64,000 bases of DNA from Myxocyprinus asiaticus (Eukaryota; Chordata; Actinopteri; Cypriniformes; Catostomidae). The translations under genes and the position numbers were made by a program. Below are positions 35,145 to 47,513 of this stretch, one piece after another. The notes under the pieces are model-generated. The model did not search any database, had not been told where the DNA came from, and saw only the letters and a program-made list of their open reading frames with translations. The stretch lies in the NCBI RefSeq assembly GCF_019703515.2, contig NC_059349.1, forward strand, positions 29,199,744-29,263,743, given 5' to 3'. The stretch's first letter is position 1. Every line of letters begins with the position of its first letter.

Positions 35145-35798
35145 AAAGGAACAGTTCACCCAAATGTTCTCTCATTATTTACTCACCCTCATTTCATCCC
35201 AGATGTGTATGACTTCCTTTCTTCTGCAGAACATAAACAAAGATTTTTATAAAAATATCTCAGCTCTGTAGGTCCATACAAAGCAAGTGAATGGGTGCCA
35301 TATGACTCCAGTGGTTAAATCCATATCTTCAGAAGTGATATGATAATATTTGGTGAGAAACAGATCAATATTTATATCAATTTTTGCTAGAAATTCTTCT
35401 CCCTGCCCAGTAGGGGGCACATACATGAAGAATGTGAATTACCAAAATGCAAGAAGAAGAATGTGAAAGTTAAAGTGGAAATTGACTGAACAGGGAAGAG
35501 AATTTATAGTTTAAAGGACTTAAATATTGATCTGTTTCTCACCCACACTGAAGACATTGATTTTACCACTGGAGCCATATGGATTACTTTTATGTGAACC
35601 TATGTGATATTTGGAGCGTCACAATGTTGGCACCCATTCACTTGCATTGTATGGACCAAAAGAGCTGAGATATTATTCTAAAAATATTAATTTGTGTTCT
35701 GCTGAAGAAAGTCATACACATCCAGTTTGGCATAAGGGTGAGTAAATTATGAGTAAATTATGAGAGAATTTTCATTTTTGGGTGAACTATTCATTTAA
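35145..35798. repeat. long palindromic MITE, family B
   Basis: 'aaaggaacagttcaccc' to 'ttgggtgaactattcattta'. The arms share 'atctcagctctgtaggtcc' / 'agagctgagatatt' and 'aacagatcaatattta' / 'taaatattgatctgttt'. Same layout as the copy in TOE1 intron 4. Confidence 0.85.
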
Positions 35799-36354
35799 TG
35801 CAATGAGGAATTCTTTGCATCCACATGAATACCTGAAAGCTCTCCAACAACTCCTCTCCAACATGTCCCTCATCTGACAGAATGTGCCCAGGTAGCATTT
35901 CACCTGTTGAAATGTATGCTTTTTACAATGCCATCAACTTGATATAAAATTGGCACTCTGTTCATGCATTCCATAGGCCATTCCAGTAAACAGACAGTTC
36001 TCAAGGTACACCTCTAAATGTCACTTACCCTGCAAGATGTCAGATGAAGGTCGTCCTTTAATGTGGCTGTCACTTTTAAGACACAGCCATTCTTCCATCT
36101 GCCTCTCTTTGTTTTAGGTGTATAAAGAGCAAGAAGTGAATGCCTCTGATGCAGGCTGACAGAAATGGAAGTGCTTGTAAAAAGGAAAAGAAGACGAGGA
36201 ATCCATTCACCCCTCCTTCAATTTTCTTTTGTTTTGGATTTTATGGTCACACATTTTCAGATTTCTTGTTTCAAAAAAGCATGCCTGAAGAAGATTCTTA
36301 GTGTGACACTTTATCTCAATTACACATTGCAGGCATATCTAGAAACTTAGTTAC
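35799..36354. other. spacer, nothing recognised
   Basis: Single-copy-looking DNA. A pyrimidine-rich 'tctctttgttttag' at 36105-36118 followed by 14 open codons could mimic a tiny terminal exon, but no gene context supports it. Confidence 0.45.
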
Positions 36355-36500
36355 TCTTCAAGGGAACAATGACAATTCTGACATCAATTACTCACCCTCA
36401 TGTCATTCCAAAGCCATATGACTTTCTTTCTTCCGTGGAACCCAAAAGGAGTAAATCTGAAGATTGTACTGGTTCCTCTTTTCCATGCAATTACAATTAA
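36355..36500. repeat. family B MITE fragment
   Basis: 'ttactcaccctcatgtcatt' and 'atgactttctttcttccgtg' are family B left-arm words. The right arm is missing. Confidence 0.6.
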
Positions 36501-36971
36501 TGTGGACTGGAGCTTTAAACCCTCCAAAAGGATGCAGAAGCACCTATCATTAATGTGGTCCTTACAATTTGTGTGCTATATTCCGGGTGTTCTGAAGTCC
36601 TATGATAGCTTTAGGTGAGAAACAGACAGAAATTGAAGTTGTTATACACTGATAATCTTCCAGTGAGCTGTAACCCGAGAACCACAGCGACTTGGTCATT
36701 GAGTCAGTTGAAACTCGGATAAAGTTTTGTGCACCGAATCGTAGGATTCATTCTCAAAAAAACAATTAGTTCACAAATTGGACATCCCTACTTCTCTCAT
36801 GAACTCAAAAAGGAGAGCTAGCACAGATTGCTATTTAATGTTTTAAATAACGATTTACATTTTAGTGTGTTTCTCACCCAAAGCTATCCAATGGCTTTAG
36901 AAAACTTGGAATATAAAACACAAGTCATATGAACCACTTGAATAATACTTTTATGGTGCTTTTGCATTTTT

Positions 36972-38319
36972 AAAGGGGTCATGACATGAGCAATAAAATT
37001 TTCCTTGATCTTTTGAAATATAAGAGGTCATTCTATTATAAAAACATACTGTAAGTTTCAGAACAGAAAACGTACTCAATAGAAAAAGAGCATTTATTTA
37101 AGCAAAGCTGCAAAAATGGCTCGTTTGGAATTTGTGGAACTTGTGACATCACAAGGACCAAATACATCTGCATATGCAATGCCTATTTTTCCATCATTGC
37201 ACCCTTGGCCCTGCCCACTGGTGCTCAGTCAGTCACACAGGTGAAGAGGAGAGAGATGGGCCTGTCATGGGAAACTCGTCCAAACTGGACTTACACAGGA
37301 CACCTTGTGCGTGTCTGGATTTAAATGTTTTCCTACATATAATTTATGTGCACTAGATGAACAGCTTTGACCGTTATCATAAATCTCGTGCCGCTTTTAA
37401 AAGATACAATATCAAGTAATAACTCTAAAAGGTATCCCCCATTGTGTTTCATTTGGCTGCACTGACTTGCTGTTGTGCTGTCTGGAAGGCGTCCTGAACC
37501 ATTTTTGCACCCATTTGTGCTATTTTTAATTGTTGGTCTTTTGTAAGCATGTAAACATCTTTGATTGTTTTGATGCATTTCCGGCGATGTGCGCCGTGTT
37601 TTAAAAGGTACCAGCGCAACTTTCAAAAACACGTCTCATTCTGCTGCTGCCACTGACTGGGAGAAACACATGCAGTCCTGTGTGTGACATGTGAAGACCA
37701 GAGTCTCTGCTTTGGCCTGTTGAAGCCGGTTGCAGCACCCATATTAAGTTTGAGTATTCCGAAGATTTCAGTGTGAATTGCTTGTGAAACATTCACAATA
37801 CTGTATGATTCAAGCATTGCAAAGGAACTGTTATTGAAAGATGGGGCAGTTAAAATTGGACTACTGGATGAAAAACTGTAAGTAACCAATTTCATTCTTG
37901 AATATTTAATATGTCAGGACTGTTTGATAGTTTATGATCTGCTTGAATGAGCAGTTTGATACACTCAGATGAAATGTGTTGGGTGTACATTATGTGTTAA
38001 CCCTGAAATGTAGTTTTAATGTCATGTGGAGTTTGTTCATTTTCTTTGGATTCCATTTCAGATATGCCTGTATTGGAAGGGCTGCATGATGTTAGCCAAT
38101 CACAACAGTGAGCATTTACATTGAAGTCTTAAAGGGCCAGGCAGCTTAAAACCGAACATTTCAGACAGAGGGCCAGAGACAGGGTGGACATTTTTTTATA
38201 TATGAATATTTATATTTTATATATGAATATTTTGCAATGTTTGGTGCAAATTGTTTTTACTAACATTCTAAGTGGACCTCAGGGAAGAATTATAGAAAGA
38301 GTATATCATGACCCTTTTA
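36972..38319. mobile_element. inverted-end element, family O, copy 1
   Basis: Starts 'aaaggggtcatgacatgagc' and ends 'agtatatcatgacccttt'; near the ends, 'aattttccttgatcttttga' mirrors 'cctcagggaagaatta'. A second, 0.4-kb copy is at 52.15 kb. The 1-kb interior has short frames without recognisable domains. The ends and size suggest a non-autonomous DNA transposon. Confidence 0.65.
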
Positions 38320-38394
38320 AAACTTGAAAAGTCCCCATTCATTACAATTGCATGAAAAAGAGAAACCAATACATTCTTCAAAATATTTGCACTT

Positions 38395-38495
38395 GTGTGG
38401 CACAGAGGAAAGAGAGCCAAACAGATGTAAAACAGCATGAGGGTGAGTAAATGATGACAGAATCTTCATTTTGGGGGATTTTATTCCTTTAACTG
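38395..38495. repeat. family B MITE fragment (right end)
   Basis: Words 'cagcatgagggtgagtaaat' and 'attttattcctttaa' match the family B right end. Confidence 0.65.
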
Positions 38496-38913
38496 CTTTC
38501 TCACCATATATAAACTGGAGTGTTTTCCTTCTGCATGAACTTTATTGTGGTTTTGTTTTTTAACTGGGGTCGGTTTCCTTTGCACGTCGCCTCCCTCTCA
38601 GTCTGAACTGTAATTAGTAATCACTCAAAGCGGGGCTGAGACCTCCTTACCGCTACCTGTTGGTAATCACAGATGCCCTGAGAACCAGCAAATTAACTAC
38701 TGCTGATGATGCTTTAAGTGAGCCACGGTTTTCACACAAAGAGGGTTAACAAGAAGGTTAGCAAACCTCAGCCACTGCCACACTCAGCTTACTATCCAAG
38801 CCCCCTGAGAAACTCTCCTGGAGGTCAGACCATTCACATGATCAGAGTGCTCTGGTGAATATGGTGTCAACGGGGTTGAGGGCTAATATGAGGTCATCAT
38901 GCTGATGTCATTA
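38496..38913. other. single-copy-looking spacer
   Basis: Balanced composition, no repeat phrases and no open frame. It might include conserved non-coding sequence, but that cannot be judged from one genome. Confidence 0.25.
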
Positions 38914-39830
38914 GGTGCGTCCCAAACCACACTCTTCTGCACTATTCTACATCATTTTTTAGTGTAAGTAGTGTGAGTAGTATGTCAATGTTGAAAATGC
39001 AACAAAAAGAAGTGTACTACAAGTACCTGGATGATGCACTTCTTCAACTGTCAAATCTCTGAGGTGCGAATCAATCAGCTCCCATGTTCAGCAGTCGGGG
39101 CACTGATCAGGGAGTCAGCCATTTCTAAGGCTGTCCCAATGACAACATTTTTCCAGTGCACTGAAACGTTTGCTTCCTAAAAATTCCCAGAATGCAATGT
39201 AAAAATCAGGGAGCACATTGCTCACTATTGGTGCGTCCCAAACCGCACACTTCTGCACTATTCTACGTCATTTTGTAGTAGTGGAGTAGTATGTTAACAC
39301 TGAAAATGCAACAAAAAGAAGTGCACTATGAGAACACTGGATGATACACTTCTTAAACTGTCAAAACGGAGTGTGGAATGTTGGACACTTTATGCACTCA
39401 GCGCTTGCGGTTTGCCATACGTAAGCAGAAGGGGCTGAGTTACCTGGCATTGCTGGTCTGAAAAAATTATTGTAAATAATGGAGAATGTAGCAAACAGCG
39501 AAACTTAAGTGAAGACAGCACCTTACAAATGTGAGTTTTATGCTCTACCGTCACCCCACGCTTTGTGAATATGTACGTTGTTTGAGATACAAGTGTTGAA
39601 CTGAGGTTGGCTAACGTGCTAAAGCTAGCGGCAACACATTGCTTGTGTTTGAAATGTCACTTTCACCAGCTGTTAAACAGCAAATTCTTCCGTTTAGTTA
39701 GAAAAGAAGAAAAAAATAAAGTTAAGTGCTCCATTTGGGACAATACTAAACTTTTAAAATTCATATACTACATGGTTGAGTGCATAGTTTATACTGTAAG
39801 TGCATAGTGTATAGTGTGTCATTTGGGACA
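38914..39830. mobile_element. two tandem copies of an inverted-end element ('gtgcgtcccaaa')
   Basis: The left-end phrase 'ggtgcgtcccaaacc' plus 'cttctgcactattctac' occurs at 38914 and again at 39230. The right end 'gtgtcatttgggaca' complements it and closes the second copy at 39830. The first copy lacks its right end. Confidence 0.65.
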
Positions 39831-39984
39831 GCGGGAAGATCTCCTAAGGATAGGAGTGAGGGTTTTAGAAAAAAAGTGGAGAGACATTCTGACCTTTACA
39901 CAGATACACAAAAATCCATAAAGGATGTTGCTGATGAAGTGTTGGGTTGATTAAGTGGGGTCTTTATCTAAAGATAAAGACGGG

Positions 39985-40326
39985 CTGGTTTGAGTATTTC
40001 TGTAACTTCTGATCTACTGGGATTTTCACGCACAACAGTCTCTAGAATTTACTCCTAATGGTGCCAAAAACCAAAAAAACATCCAGTGAGCGGCAGTTCT
40101 GTGGATGGAAATGCCTTGTTGATGAGAGAGGTCAACAGAGAATGGCCAGACTGGTTCGAACTGACAAAGTCTACAGTAACTCAGATAACCGCTCAGTACA
40201 ATTGTGGTGAGAAGAATAGCATCTCAGGATGCTATTCTGGGATGCGGGTTGGCGCTGTTTTGGTGGCATGAGGGGGACCTACACATTATTAGGCAGTTTG
40301 TTTTAATGTTGTGTCTGATCGGTGTA
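39985..40326. mobile_element. Tc1/mariner-related fragment, family Q, copy 1
   Basis: The left part ('gggctggtttgagtatttct' through 'cacaacagtctctag') is the reverse of sequence at 50.06 kb. The right part ends 'ggcagtttgttttaatgttg' and 'ctgatcggtgta', which is the right terminal repeat of the element at 41561-42761. Confidence 0.6.
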
Positions 40327-40332
40327 TATATA

Positions 40333-41543
40333 CACTGGCGGCCAAATGTTTGGAATAATGTACAGATTTAGCTCTTATGGAAAGAAATTGGCACTTTTAT
40401 TCACCAAAGTGGCATTCAACTGATCACAATGTATAGTCAGAACATTAATAACATGAAAAATTACTATTACAATTTGAAAAAACTTAAACTACTTCAAAGA
40501 GTTCTCATCAAAAAATCCTCCACGTGCAGCAATGACAGCTTTGCAGATCCTTGGCATTCTAGCTGTCAATTTGTCCAGATACTCAGGTGACATTTCACAC
40601 CACGCTTCCTTTAGCACTTGACATAGATGTGGCTGTCTTGTCGGGCACTTCTCACGCACCTTACAGTCTAGCTGGTCCCACAAAAGCTCAATGGGGTTAA
40701 GATCCATTACACTCTTTTCCAATTATCTGTTGTCCAGTGTCTGTATTTCTTTGTCCACTCTAACCTTTTCTTTTTGTTTTTCTGTTTCAAAAGTGGCTTT
40801 TTCTTTGCAATTCTTCCCATAAGGCCTGCACCCCTGAGTCTTCTCTTTACTGTTGTAACTGGTGTTGAGTGGGTAGAATTCAATGAAGCTGTCAGCTGAG
40901 GACATGTGAGGTGTCTGTTTCTCAAACTAGAGACTCTGATGTACTTATCCTCTTGTTTAGTTGTATCTGGGCCTTCCACATCTCTTTCTGTCCTTGTAAG
41001 AACCAGTTGTCCTTTGTCTTTGAAGACTGTTGTGTAGACCTTTGTATGAAATCTTCCATTTTTTGGCAATTTCAAGCATTGTATAGCCTTCATTCCTCAA
41101 AACAATGATTGACTGATGAGTTTCTAGAGAAAGCTGTTTCATTTTTGCCATTTTTGACCTAATATTGACCTTAAGACGTGCCAGTCTATTGCATACTGTG
41201 GCAACTCAAAAACAAACACAAAGACAATGTTAAGCTTCATTTAATGAACCAAATAGCTTTCAACAGTGTTTGATATAATGGCAAGTGATTTTCTAGTACC
41301 AAATTAGCAATTTAGCATGATTACTCAAGGATAAGGTGTTGGAGTGATGGCTGCTGGAAATGGGGCCTGTCTAGATTGTATCAAAAATGACTTTTTTCAA
41401 ATAGTGATGGTGCTGTTTTTTACATCAGTAATGACTTGACTATACTTTGTGATCAGCTGAATGCCACTTTGGTGAATTAAAGCACCAATTTCCTTCCGAA
41501 ACAGAAAAATCTATATATTATTCCAAACTTTTGGCCACCAGTG
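40333..41543 (-). mobile_element. Tc1-type element, family E, copy 2 (internally deleted)
   Basis: TA duplications (40331-40332, 41544-41545) and inverted ends 'cactggcggccaaatgtttgg' shortened here to 'cactggcggccaaatg' / 'acttttggccaccagtg'. 1211 bases. It is closely similar along its whole length to the copy at 13.7 kb. Confidence 0.92.
40489..41151 (-). pseudogene. Tc1 transposase remnant, family E copy 2
   Basis: From 41151: MAKMKQLSLETHQSIIVLRN (helix-turn-helix), a frameshift after GRPRY, LMGRIAKKKPLLKQKNKKK, HWTTDNWKRV, directly joined to MDLNPIELLWDQLD and the C-terminus at 40489. The catalytic core is deleted at the same place as in copy 1. Confidence 0.88.
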
Positions 41544-41560
41544 TATATACTGTATAAATA

Positions 41561-42761
41561 TACACTGATCAGCCACAACATTAAAACCACTGACAGGTGA
41601 AATGAATAATATTTATTATCTTGAGACAATGGCACCTGTCAATGGGGTGGGATATATTAGGCAGCAACTGAACAGTCAGTTCTTGAATTTCATGTGATGG
41701 AAGCAGGAAAAATGGGCAAGTGTAAGGATCTGAGCGACTTTGACAAGGGCCAAATTGTGATGGTTAGATGACTGGGTCAGAGCATCTCCAAAATGGCAGG
41801 TCTTGTGGGGTGTTCACGGTATGCAGTGGTTAGTACCTACCAAAAGTGGTCCAAGGAAGGACAACCGGTGAACTGGTGACAGGGTCATGGGCGCCCAAGT
41901 CTTATTGATGCATCTGGTCCAATCCCACAGAGGAGCTACTGTAGCACAAATTGCTGAAAAACGTAATGCTGGCCATGATAGAAAAGTGTTAGAACACACA
42001 GTGCATCGCAGCTTGCTGTGTATGGGGCTGTGTAGCCGCAGACCGGTCAGAGTGCCCATGCTGACCCATGTCCACTGCCGAAAGCACCTACAATGGGCAT
42101 GTGAGCGTCAAAACTGGACCATGGAGCAATGGAAGGAGGTGGCCTGGTCTGATGAATCATGTTTTCATTTAGATCATGTGGACGGCCGGGTGCATGTGTG
42201 TCGTTTACTGGGGAAGAGATGGCAGCAGGATGCACCATGGGAAGACGGCAGCCAAGGGGAGGCAATGTGATACTCTGGGCAATGTTCTTCTGGGAAACCT
42301 TGGGTCCTGGCATTCATGTGGATGTTACTTTGACACGTAACACCTAACTAAAGATTGCTGCAGACCACGTACACCCCTTCATGGCAACAGTATTCCCTGA
42401 TGGCAGTGGCCTCTTTTAGGAGGATAATGCGCCCTGCCACACTGCAAAAATTGTTCAGGAATGGTTTGAGGAACATGACAAAAAGTTCAAGGTGTTGACT
42501 TGGCTTCAAAATTCCCCAGATCTCAATCCTAATGAGCATCTATGGAATGTGCTGGACCAACAAGTTCGATCCATAGAGCCCCACCTCACAACTTAAAGGA
42601 CTTAAAGGATCTGCTGCTAACATCTTGGTGCTAGATACCACAGGACACCTTCAGAGGTCTTGTGGAGTCCATGCCTCGACGGGTCAGAGCTGTTTTTGCG
42701 GCAGAAGGGGGACCTACATGATATTAGGCAGGTGGTTTTAATGTTGTGGCTGATTGGTGTA
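41561..42761 (+). mobile_element. Tc1/mariner-type element, family R
   Basis: TA duplications (41559-41560, 42762-42763). The left end 'tacactgatcagccacaac' and right end 'gttgtggctgattggtgta' are inverted repeats about 28 bases long. 1201 bases, with one degraded transposase on the plus strand. Confidence 0.9.
41697..42721 (+). pseudogene. degenerate mariner-type transposase, family R
   Basis: Begins [20 protein letters not shown]. Recognisable parts are VAWSDESCFHL (first Asp), EDNAPCHTAKIVQEWFEEHD (second Asp) and SPDLNPNEHLWNVLD (Glu). Thirty-six residues separate the last two acids. Broken by several stops (for example TGA at 41768-41770 after MVR) and frameshifts; total length is not a multiple of three. 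Confidence 0.88.
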
Positions 42762-43161
42762 TATACAGTATATGTGTGTGTGTTCTTAGAAATATATATT
42801 AACAATTCAGTTTGTGAGAACACATGGCACAGTGTAATTTGCTCACTGATTACATTTCTCACCGATGAGGTTCTTTTATGGGGTTCAGGATTGGTGCTTT
42901 ATTAACGAAGAGAAAGGCCCCATCTGTCTTCAGTGCTTTCTCAATCCCAGATTCGACCTAATAGAGACCTCCAACTGCCCCAGCTAGATTATTGTTTTGG
43001 CTAATCAGGGCGGAATCAATAAATCACAATAAGTTTTAAATCAACATTCACTCTCTTAGTTAACTGAAGTTGATATCATTCATTAACATGTACTATTACA
43101 TAATATTTACATATATAGCCTATATATACAAAGAAGTATGTGTGAGTTTATGCTTGTAATT
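42762..43161. other. spacer, nothing recognised
   Basis: AT-rich, with TA/TG runs near the element end. Confidence 0.45.
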
Positions 43162-43456
43162 AAAGGGACATTTCACCCAAAAATGAAAATTCTGTCATCA
43201 TTTAATCACCCACATGTTGTTCCAAAACTCTATGATTTTCTTGTCTTCTTCCGTGGAAAAGATTATGTTGTTAGGCAGTAAAACAATCAATTGTCTCAAT
43301 CACAATCCACTGTAATTAAATTTTTTTCCATACAATGAAAGTGAATGGTTACTGAGACTCACATCCTGCCTAACATCTCCTTTTGTGTCACATGGAAGAA
43401 AAAAGTCATACTGGCATGAGGGTGAGTAAATTCATTTTGAATGAACTATCACTTTA
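43162..43456. repeat. short palindromic MITE, family B
   Basis: 'aaagggacatttcacccaaa' to 'gaatgaactatcacttt', with the family words 'aaaattctgtcatcattt' and 'gcatgagggtgagtaaat'. Confidence 0.85.
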
Positions 43457-44036
43457 ACTTTCTGTACTGCATATCGTATTATTGTTCGTATTAGGCTTCT
43501 GGATTTCTTCTACAGAGATGTCTGATAGTAATCACAGTGACAGTTGGTGTCATGCTGTAGGTGTGGAAATGGAGCATGTCCAATCAGTTTTACTGCTTTT
43601 TGCCGGGAGCTTCACCTCACTGTACCGTACTAGGATGTAGATCAGCGCTCTTTCTCTTCCTGTTGGAGGCCCCTCGGATTCACTCCTCCTGTTATGGCCC
43701 TGCTGCTCACACACAAGCACATTGAGACACACACATACATACACACACTATACGACCATGTGCTGCCACGTGCCATCAGTGATTGCGAAGAGGTAGCGGT
43801 GGATGAGTCATCTCCCCAAGTTTGCCGCAAGTTTTCTCAAAGCTTCAAATGCAGATATTACATGAGGATGTGTTCATACTGCACGGCCCGTAGCTGTCCC
43901 AGGGTCTTTTGATAAGGACACTGATTCTCTGTCTTGACTGGTTTTTGAGTCACATAGAGTAGCAGTTTTGTCCTTGCTTTATCAGGCTACTGAAATCATG
44001 TGCAACTATTGATGAATAAAGCTAAAACTAAAGTAT
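43457..44036. other. spacer, nothing recognised
   Basis: Mixed composition with a short (CA)n run near 43720-43745. The 60-70-codon open frames overlap on both strands and show no family features. Confidence 0.4.
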
Positions 44037-44225
44037 GTAACGTCTGTCATTGGTCAAACAAACAGATAGTCCCACCAAAATTTCACAGCATTTTTTAAGC
44101 CAATGTTTCATCGCCAGGCTGGTTGGGATCCTAAAACAAATAGCGCAATCTTGTGAAGGCACCAGAGAGCCACAATGTTTACACTGTTCATAGAAATCCA
44201 CCTTTGAATGGCTTGTTTATAGTTA
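44037..44225. repeat. dispersed repeat, family S, copy 1
   Basis: Shares 'cattggtcaaacaaacagat' / 'agtcccacc' and 'caggctggt' with copies near 45.34 and 54.65 kb. No ends could be defined. Confidence 0.45.
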
Positions 44226-44258
44226 TCTCTCTATATTAAACTGGGAGAGGAGATTATT

Positions 44259-44922
44259 AAAGGAATATTCCAGGTTCAATACAAGTTAAACTCAATCGCC
44301 AGCATTTGTGGCATAATATTGATTACCACAAAATGTATTTTTGACTTGCCCCTCCTTTTCTTAAAAAAAAAAAAGGAAAAATATGGGTTCCAATGAGGCA
44401 CTTACAATGGAAGTGAATGGGGCCAGTCCGTAAATGTTAAAATATTTGCTGTTTCAAAAGTATATCCACAACACATAAACAATATGCATGTTAACATGAT
44501 TTTAGCGTGACAAGATCACTTAACAACCTTTTCTGTGTAAAGTTATAGCCAATTTTACAACTTCGTTGCCATGACAATATAATGTCAACAAACCTTAAAA
44601 CCCTAAAATGACTGTAAAAATGAAGATTTAAACAACTTTACAGCTCAAATAATACACAAATTTTCACAGAAGAATTAATGCAAGTGCTTTTATAAAATGA
44701 TAAGATAATTTCTGCCTTTCACATTTCTGCCTTTAAACCCTTCAAAAATTGGACCTATTCACTTCCATTGTAAGTGCCTCACTATAACTTTGATTGATTG
44801 ATTTATTTATTTATTTTAAGAAAAAGGACAGACGAGTTGAAAAATATATATAGGTAATCAACATTATGCCACAAATGCTGTCAATTGTGCTTATCTTGTT
44901 TTGAACCCAGAATATTCCTTTA
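44259..44922. repeat. palindromic MITE, family A, complete copy
   Basis: The best-preserved member: 'aaaggaatattccaggttc' to 'ttttgaacccagaatattcc'. The left-arm words 'catttgtggcataatattga' and 'gcacttacaatggaagtg' return inverted as 'atcaacattatgccacaaat' and 'cttccattgtaagtgcctc'. The arms are about 250 bases. Confidence 0.9.
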
Positions 44923-45336
44923 AGTATTTTTAAATAAATAATAATAATAAAAAAATATCAGCGTTAAAATAAGTAAACTTAAAAAAAAAAAAAAACATTT
45001 AAAAAAAATAATAGAGCATTCAAGTCATGTCAGAATTACTATAATTACGAGATTCCGACTTGTAAAAGATGATCATGTCATAGTAGAACTTGTAATTTCA
45101 AGTTGTAAATTCTGAATTCTCTGAAAGTTCCAACTTGACAGTCGTAACGTCATCATGTAAAAAGAACAAATATTGCAGCAGCCTCATCAGTTAAAGGTAG
45201 TGAACACTTATTTCTGACTGATATGCCATTTTATTATGCCATTGATACCTTTTTTTGTTTTTAAATTTTGATACAACATACAGTAGGCAATAATGAATAG
45301 AAACAAATGACTTCCAGGTTTTTTATCCTCTTTTGT

Positions 45337-45546
45337 GACCATAAAGCTGCAGTATGTCATTTCTGCGCCACTAGCGCCACTGCAAAAATAAACATTGTTT
45401 TCAAAACAGCTTTCTGGAAACAATCCCATCTGCCATTGGTCAAATATAATTGATAGTCCCACCCCCAACTCATGCCATTGGTCGAGTTCATTTTATTGTC
45501 TCTCTTGAGACTGGTCGCTCAAAACAAACAGAGGAAGGTGTAGTTT
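45337..45546. repeat. dispersed repeat, family S, copy 2
   Basis: 'gcagtatgtcatttctgcgc' / 'cactagcgccac' then 'ccatctgccattggtcaaat' and 'gatagtcccaccccc'. It abuts the hAT element. Confidence 0.55.
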
Positions 45547-46229
45547 CAGAGGTGTATAGTAACAAAGTACAAATACTTTGTTACTGTACTTAAGTACAGT
45601 TTTTTAATATTTGTACTTTACTTGAGTATAAATATTTCTTTGGACTTTTACTTCACTACATTTTGAAGAGAAAATTGATACTTTTACTCTGATAAATTTC
45701 TCCAGACCCTTTCTTTACTTTTGCGACTGAACACCATGAAAAATAACAGCTGTACATGCAAAAATGCATGCAGATCTGTGATAGTGATGTGTGATTCACT
45801 GAAAGAATAATTTGAGTCGAATCTTTTAGATTTGATTCCTTTGAACTGAACAAAAATTTCAAAAAGCAGTCTGAATGATTCGTTTTGTGAATCACGAATC
45901 TGAATCAAAATCACAAGCGAAGCTTTCCAGATTACGTGTACCGTCGTCTGTCTCCACTGGGGAAGACAAGAAACTGCTCATATGAGTTTATTTATTTTTT
46001 TGACTAAATAATTTGGTAAGTTTAGGCTTAAACATTATGAAAGCTGTTAAATAATGAGTTATGTGCGATCAGTCTCCCGCCTTTCCAGACACCTGTTTAT
46101 ATAAATGTCAATAACATATGTTTACATTTTACATTTAAACAAGATATGATGTGTATGAATAATTACCAGCACTCATGAAAATGTCCAACAGTATTTATTT
46201 TGATATTTTATGAAGATGTGAATGGTCTT

Positions 46230-46545
46230 TGCCTAAGTAAAACTAGTTTTCTGGTGGTTGCTAAAATGTTATATTTGCTTTGTAGAACATTTATGCTACA
46301 CTATGTGGTAACTAGGTTTTTCTGGATGGTTGCTAGGGCATGCTATGCAGTTGTCAAGATTATCTGCTGTGTACTATGCTGTTGCTAAGCTGTTTTGTGT
46401 GTTTTTTGCAGATTGCTCTGCAGTTGACATGGTGTTCTAGTTGGTTGTCAGGTTGTTGCTATGCTGTTGTTAAGTTGTTTTAACTGTGTTTCAGCACATT
46501 GCTATGCAGTTGCCAGGGTGTTCTGGGTGGTTGCTTATTAGCCCA
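46230..46545. repeat. degenerate 'ggttgctag' minisatellite
   Basis: Irregular repeats of 'tggttgctagg', 'ttgctatgctgttgct' and 'gcattgctatgcagttg' over about 300 bases. Units are about 20-40 bases and strongly diverged. Confidence 0.65.
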
Positions 46546-46695
46546 AATGAAAAGAGCCCACCCCGACAAGTCTCTGTTCTGGTCACTAATATGACTCAAC
46601 TCCCTCCTGCAATATTCCAATTTTTATGGACTGTGATGTTCATTTACACTCATCCCATAAATATGATCATTCTGATGTGACTTGAATGCACCATT

Positions 46696-47338
46696 AAAGG
46701 GATATTTCATTTAAAATGAAAATTCTCTCACGATTTATATGAGTTATGTAGGTCAATTCAGTGTAAGTGAATGGTGGCCAGACCTTGAATCCCCAAAAAG
46801 CACATAAATGCAACATAAGAGTAATCCATATGACTCCAGTGGTTTCACCAATGTCTTCTGAATGGATCCAATTGGTTTTGGGTGAGAATAGACCAAAATA
46901 TAACTCCTTTTTCGATTACAAATCTTGACATTAGCAGTCTTCTTGGCGATCAGGATTTCAAGCTCGATTACACTTCCTATAGCTCCATCTAGGGCTCTGT
47001 GCATGCGTCAAGCACTAGAAAGTGAAATCAAGCTTGAAATCATGATCGTGCCTAGAGATTGCAATGGCAAGATATATAGTGAAAATGAGTTACAATTTGG
47101 TTTGTTCTCACTCAAAACCAACTGAATCGCTTCAGAGGACATGGATTTAACCACTGTAGTAGTATGGATAACTTTATGATTCCTTAATGTGCTTTTTGTA
47201 GCTTGAAATGTCTGACCACCATTCACTTGCATTGAACTGACCTATAGAGCTGAAATATTCTTCTAAAAACGTTGTGTGTTCTGCAGATGAAAGAAAGTCA
47301 TACATATCTGGGATGGCATGAGGGCGAGTAAATGATGA
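46696..47338. repeat. long palindromic MITE, family B, inside the hAT element
   Basis: Left 'aaagggatatttcatttaaa' and 'gtaagtgaatggtggccag'; right 'ccaccattcacttgcattg' and 'ggcgagtaaatgatga'. It separates the hAT right end from its body. Confidence 0.75.
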
Positions 47339-47513
47339 GCACCACATAGGTTGCCATGGGTTTAATGAACTGTTCCATAATTTATGCAATTTACTTGTAC
47401 TTTTGATACTTAAGTACATTTAATATCAGTTACTTTAATACTTTTACTTGAGTCAATTTCCATGAAGGTATCTTTACTTTTACTCAAGTATGACAAATGG
47501 ATACTTTATACAA

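Larger units (their letters stand above)
45547..47513. mobile_element. Tol2-like hAT non-autonomous element
   Basis: The left end CAGAGGTG at 45547 is followed by 'tagtaacaaagtacaaatac' and 'cttgagtataaatattt'. The right side shows the mirror words 'ttacttgagtcaatttcc', 'cttttactcaagtatg' and 'gatactttatac', but the last terminal bases are lost. The interior holds a degenerate minisatellite and a family B MITE. No transposase seen. Confidence 0.72.

Noticed and set aside
36119..36160. Tiny possible terminal exon after 'ctctttgttttag' (14 codons)
   Set aside because: Too short to be evidence by itself; it does not match any elongase tail and no upstream partner exon is in sight.
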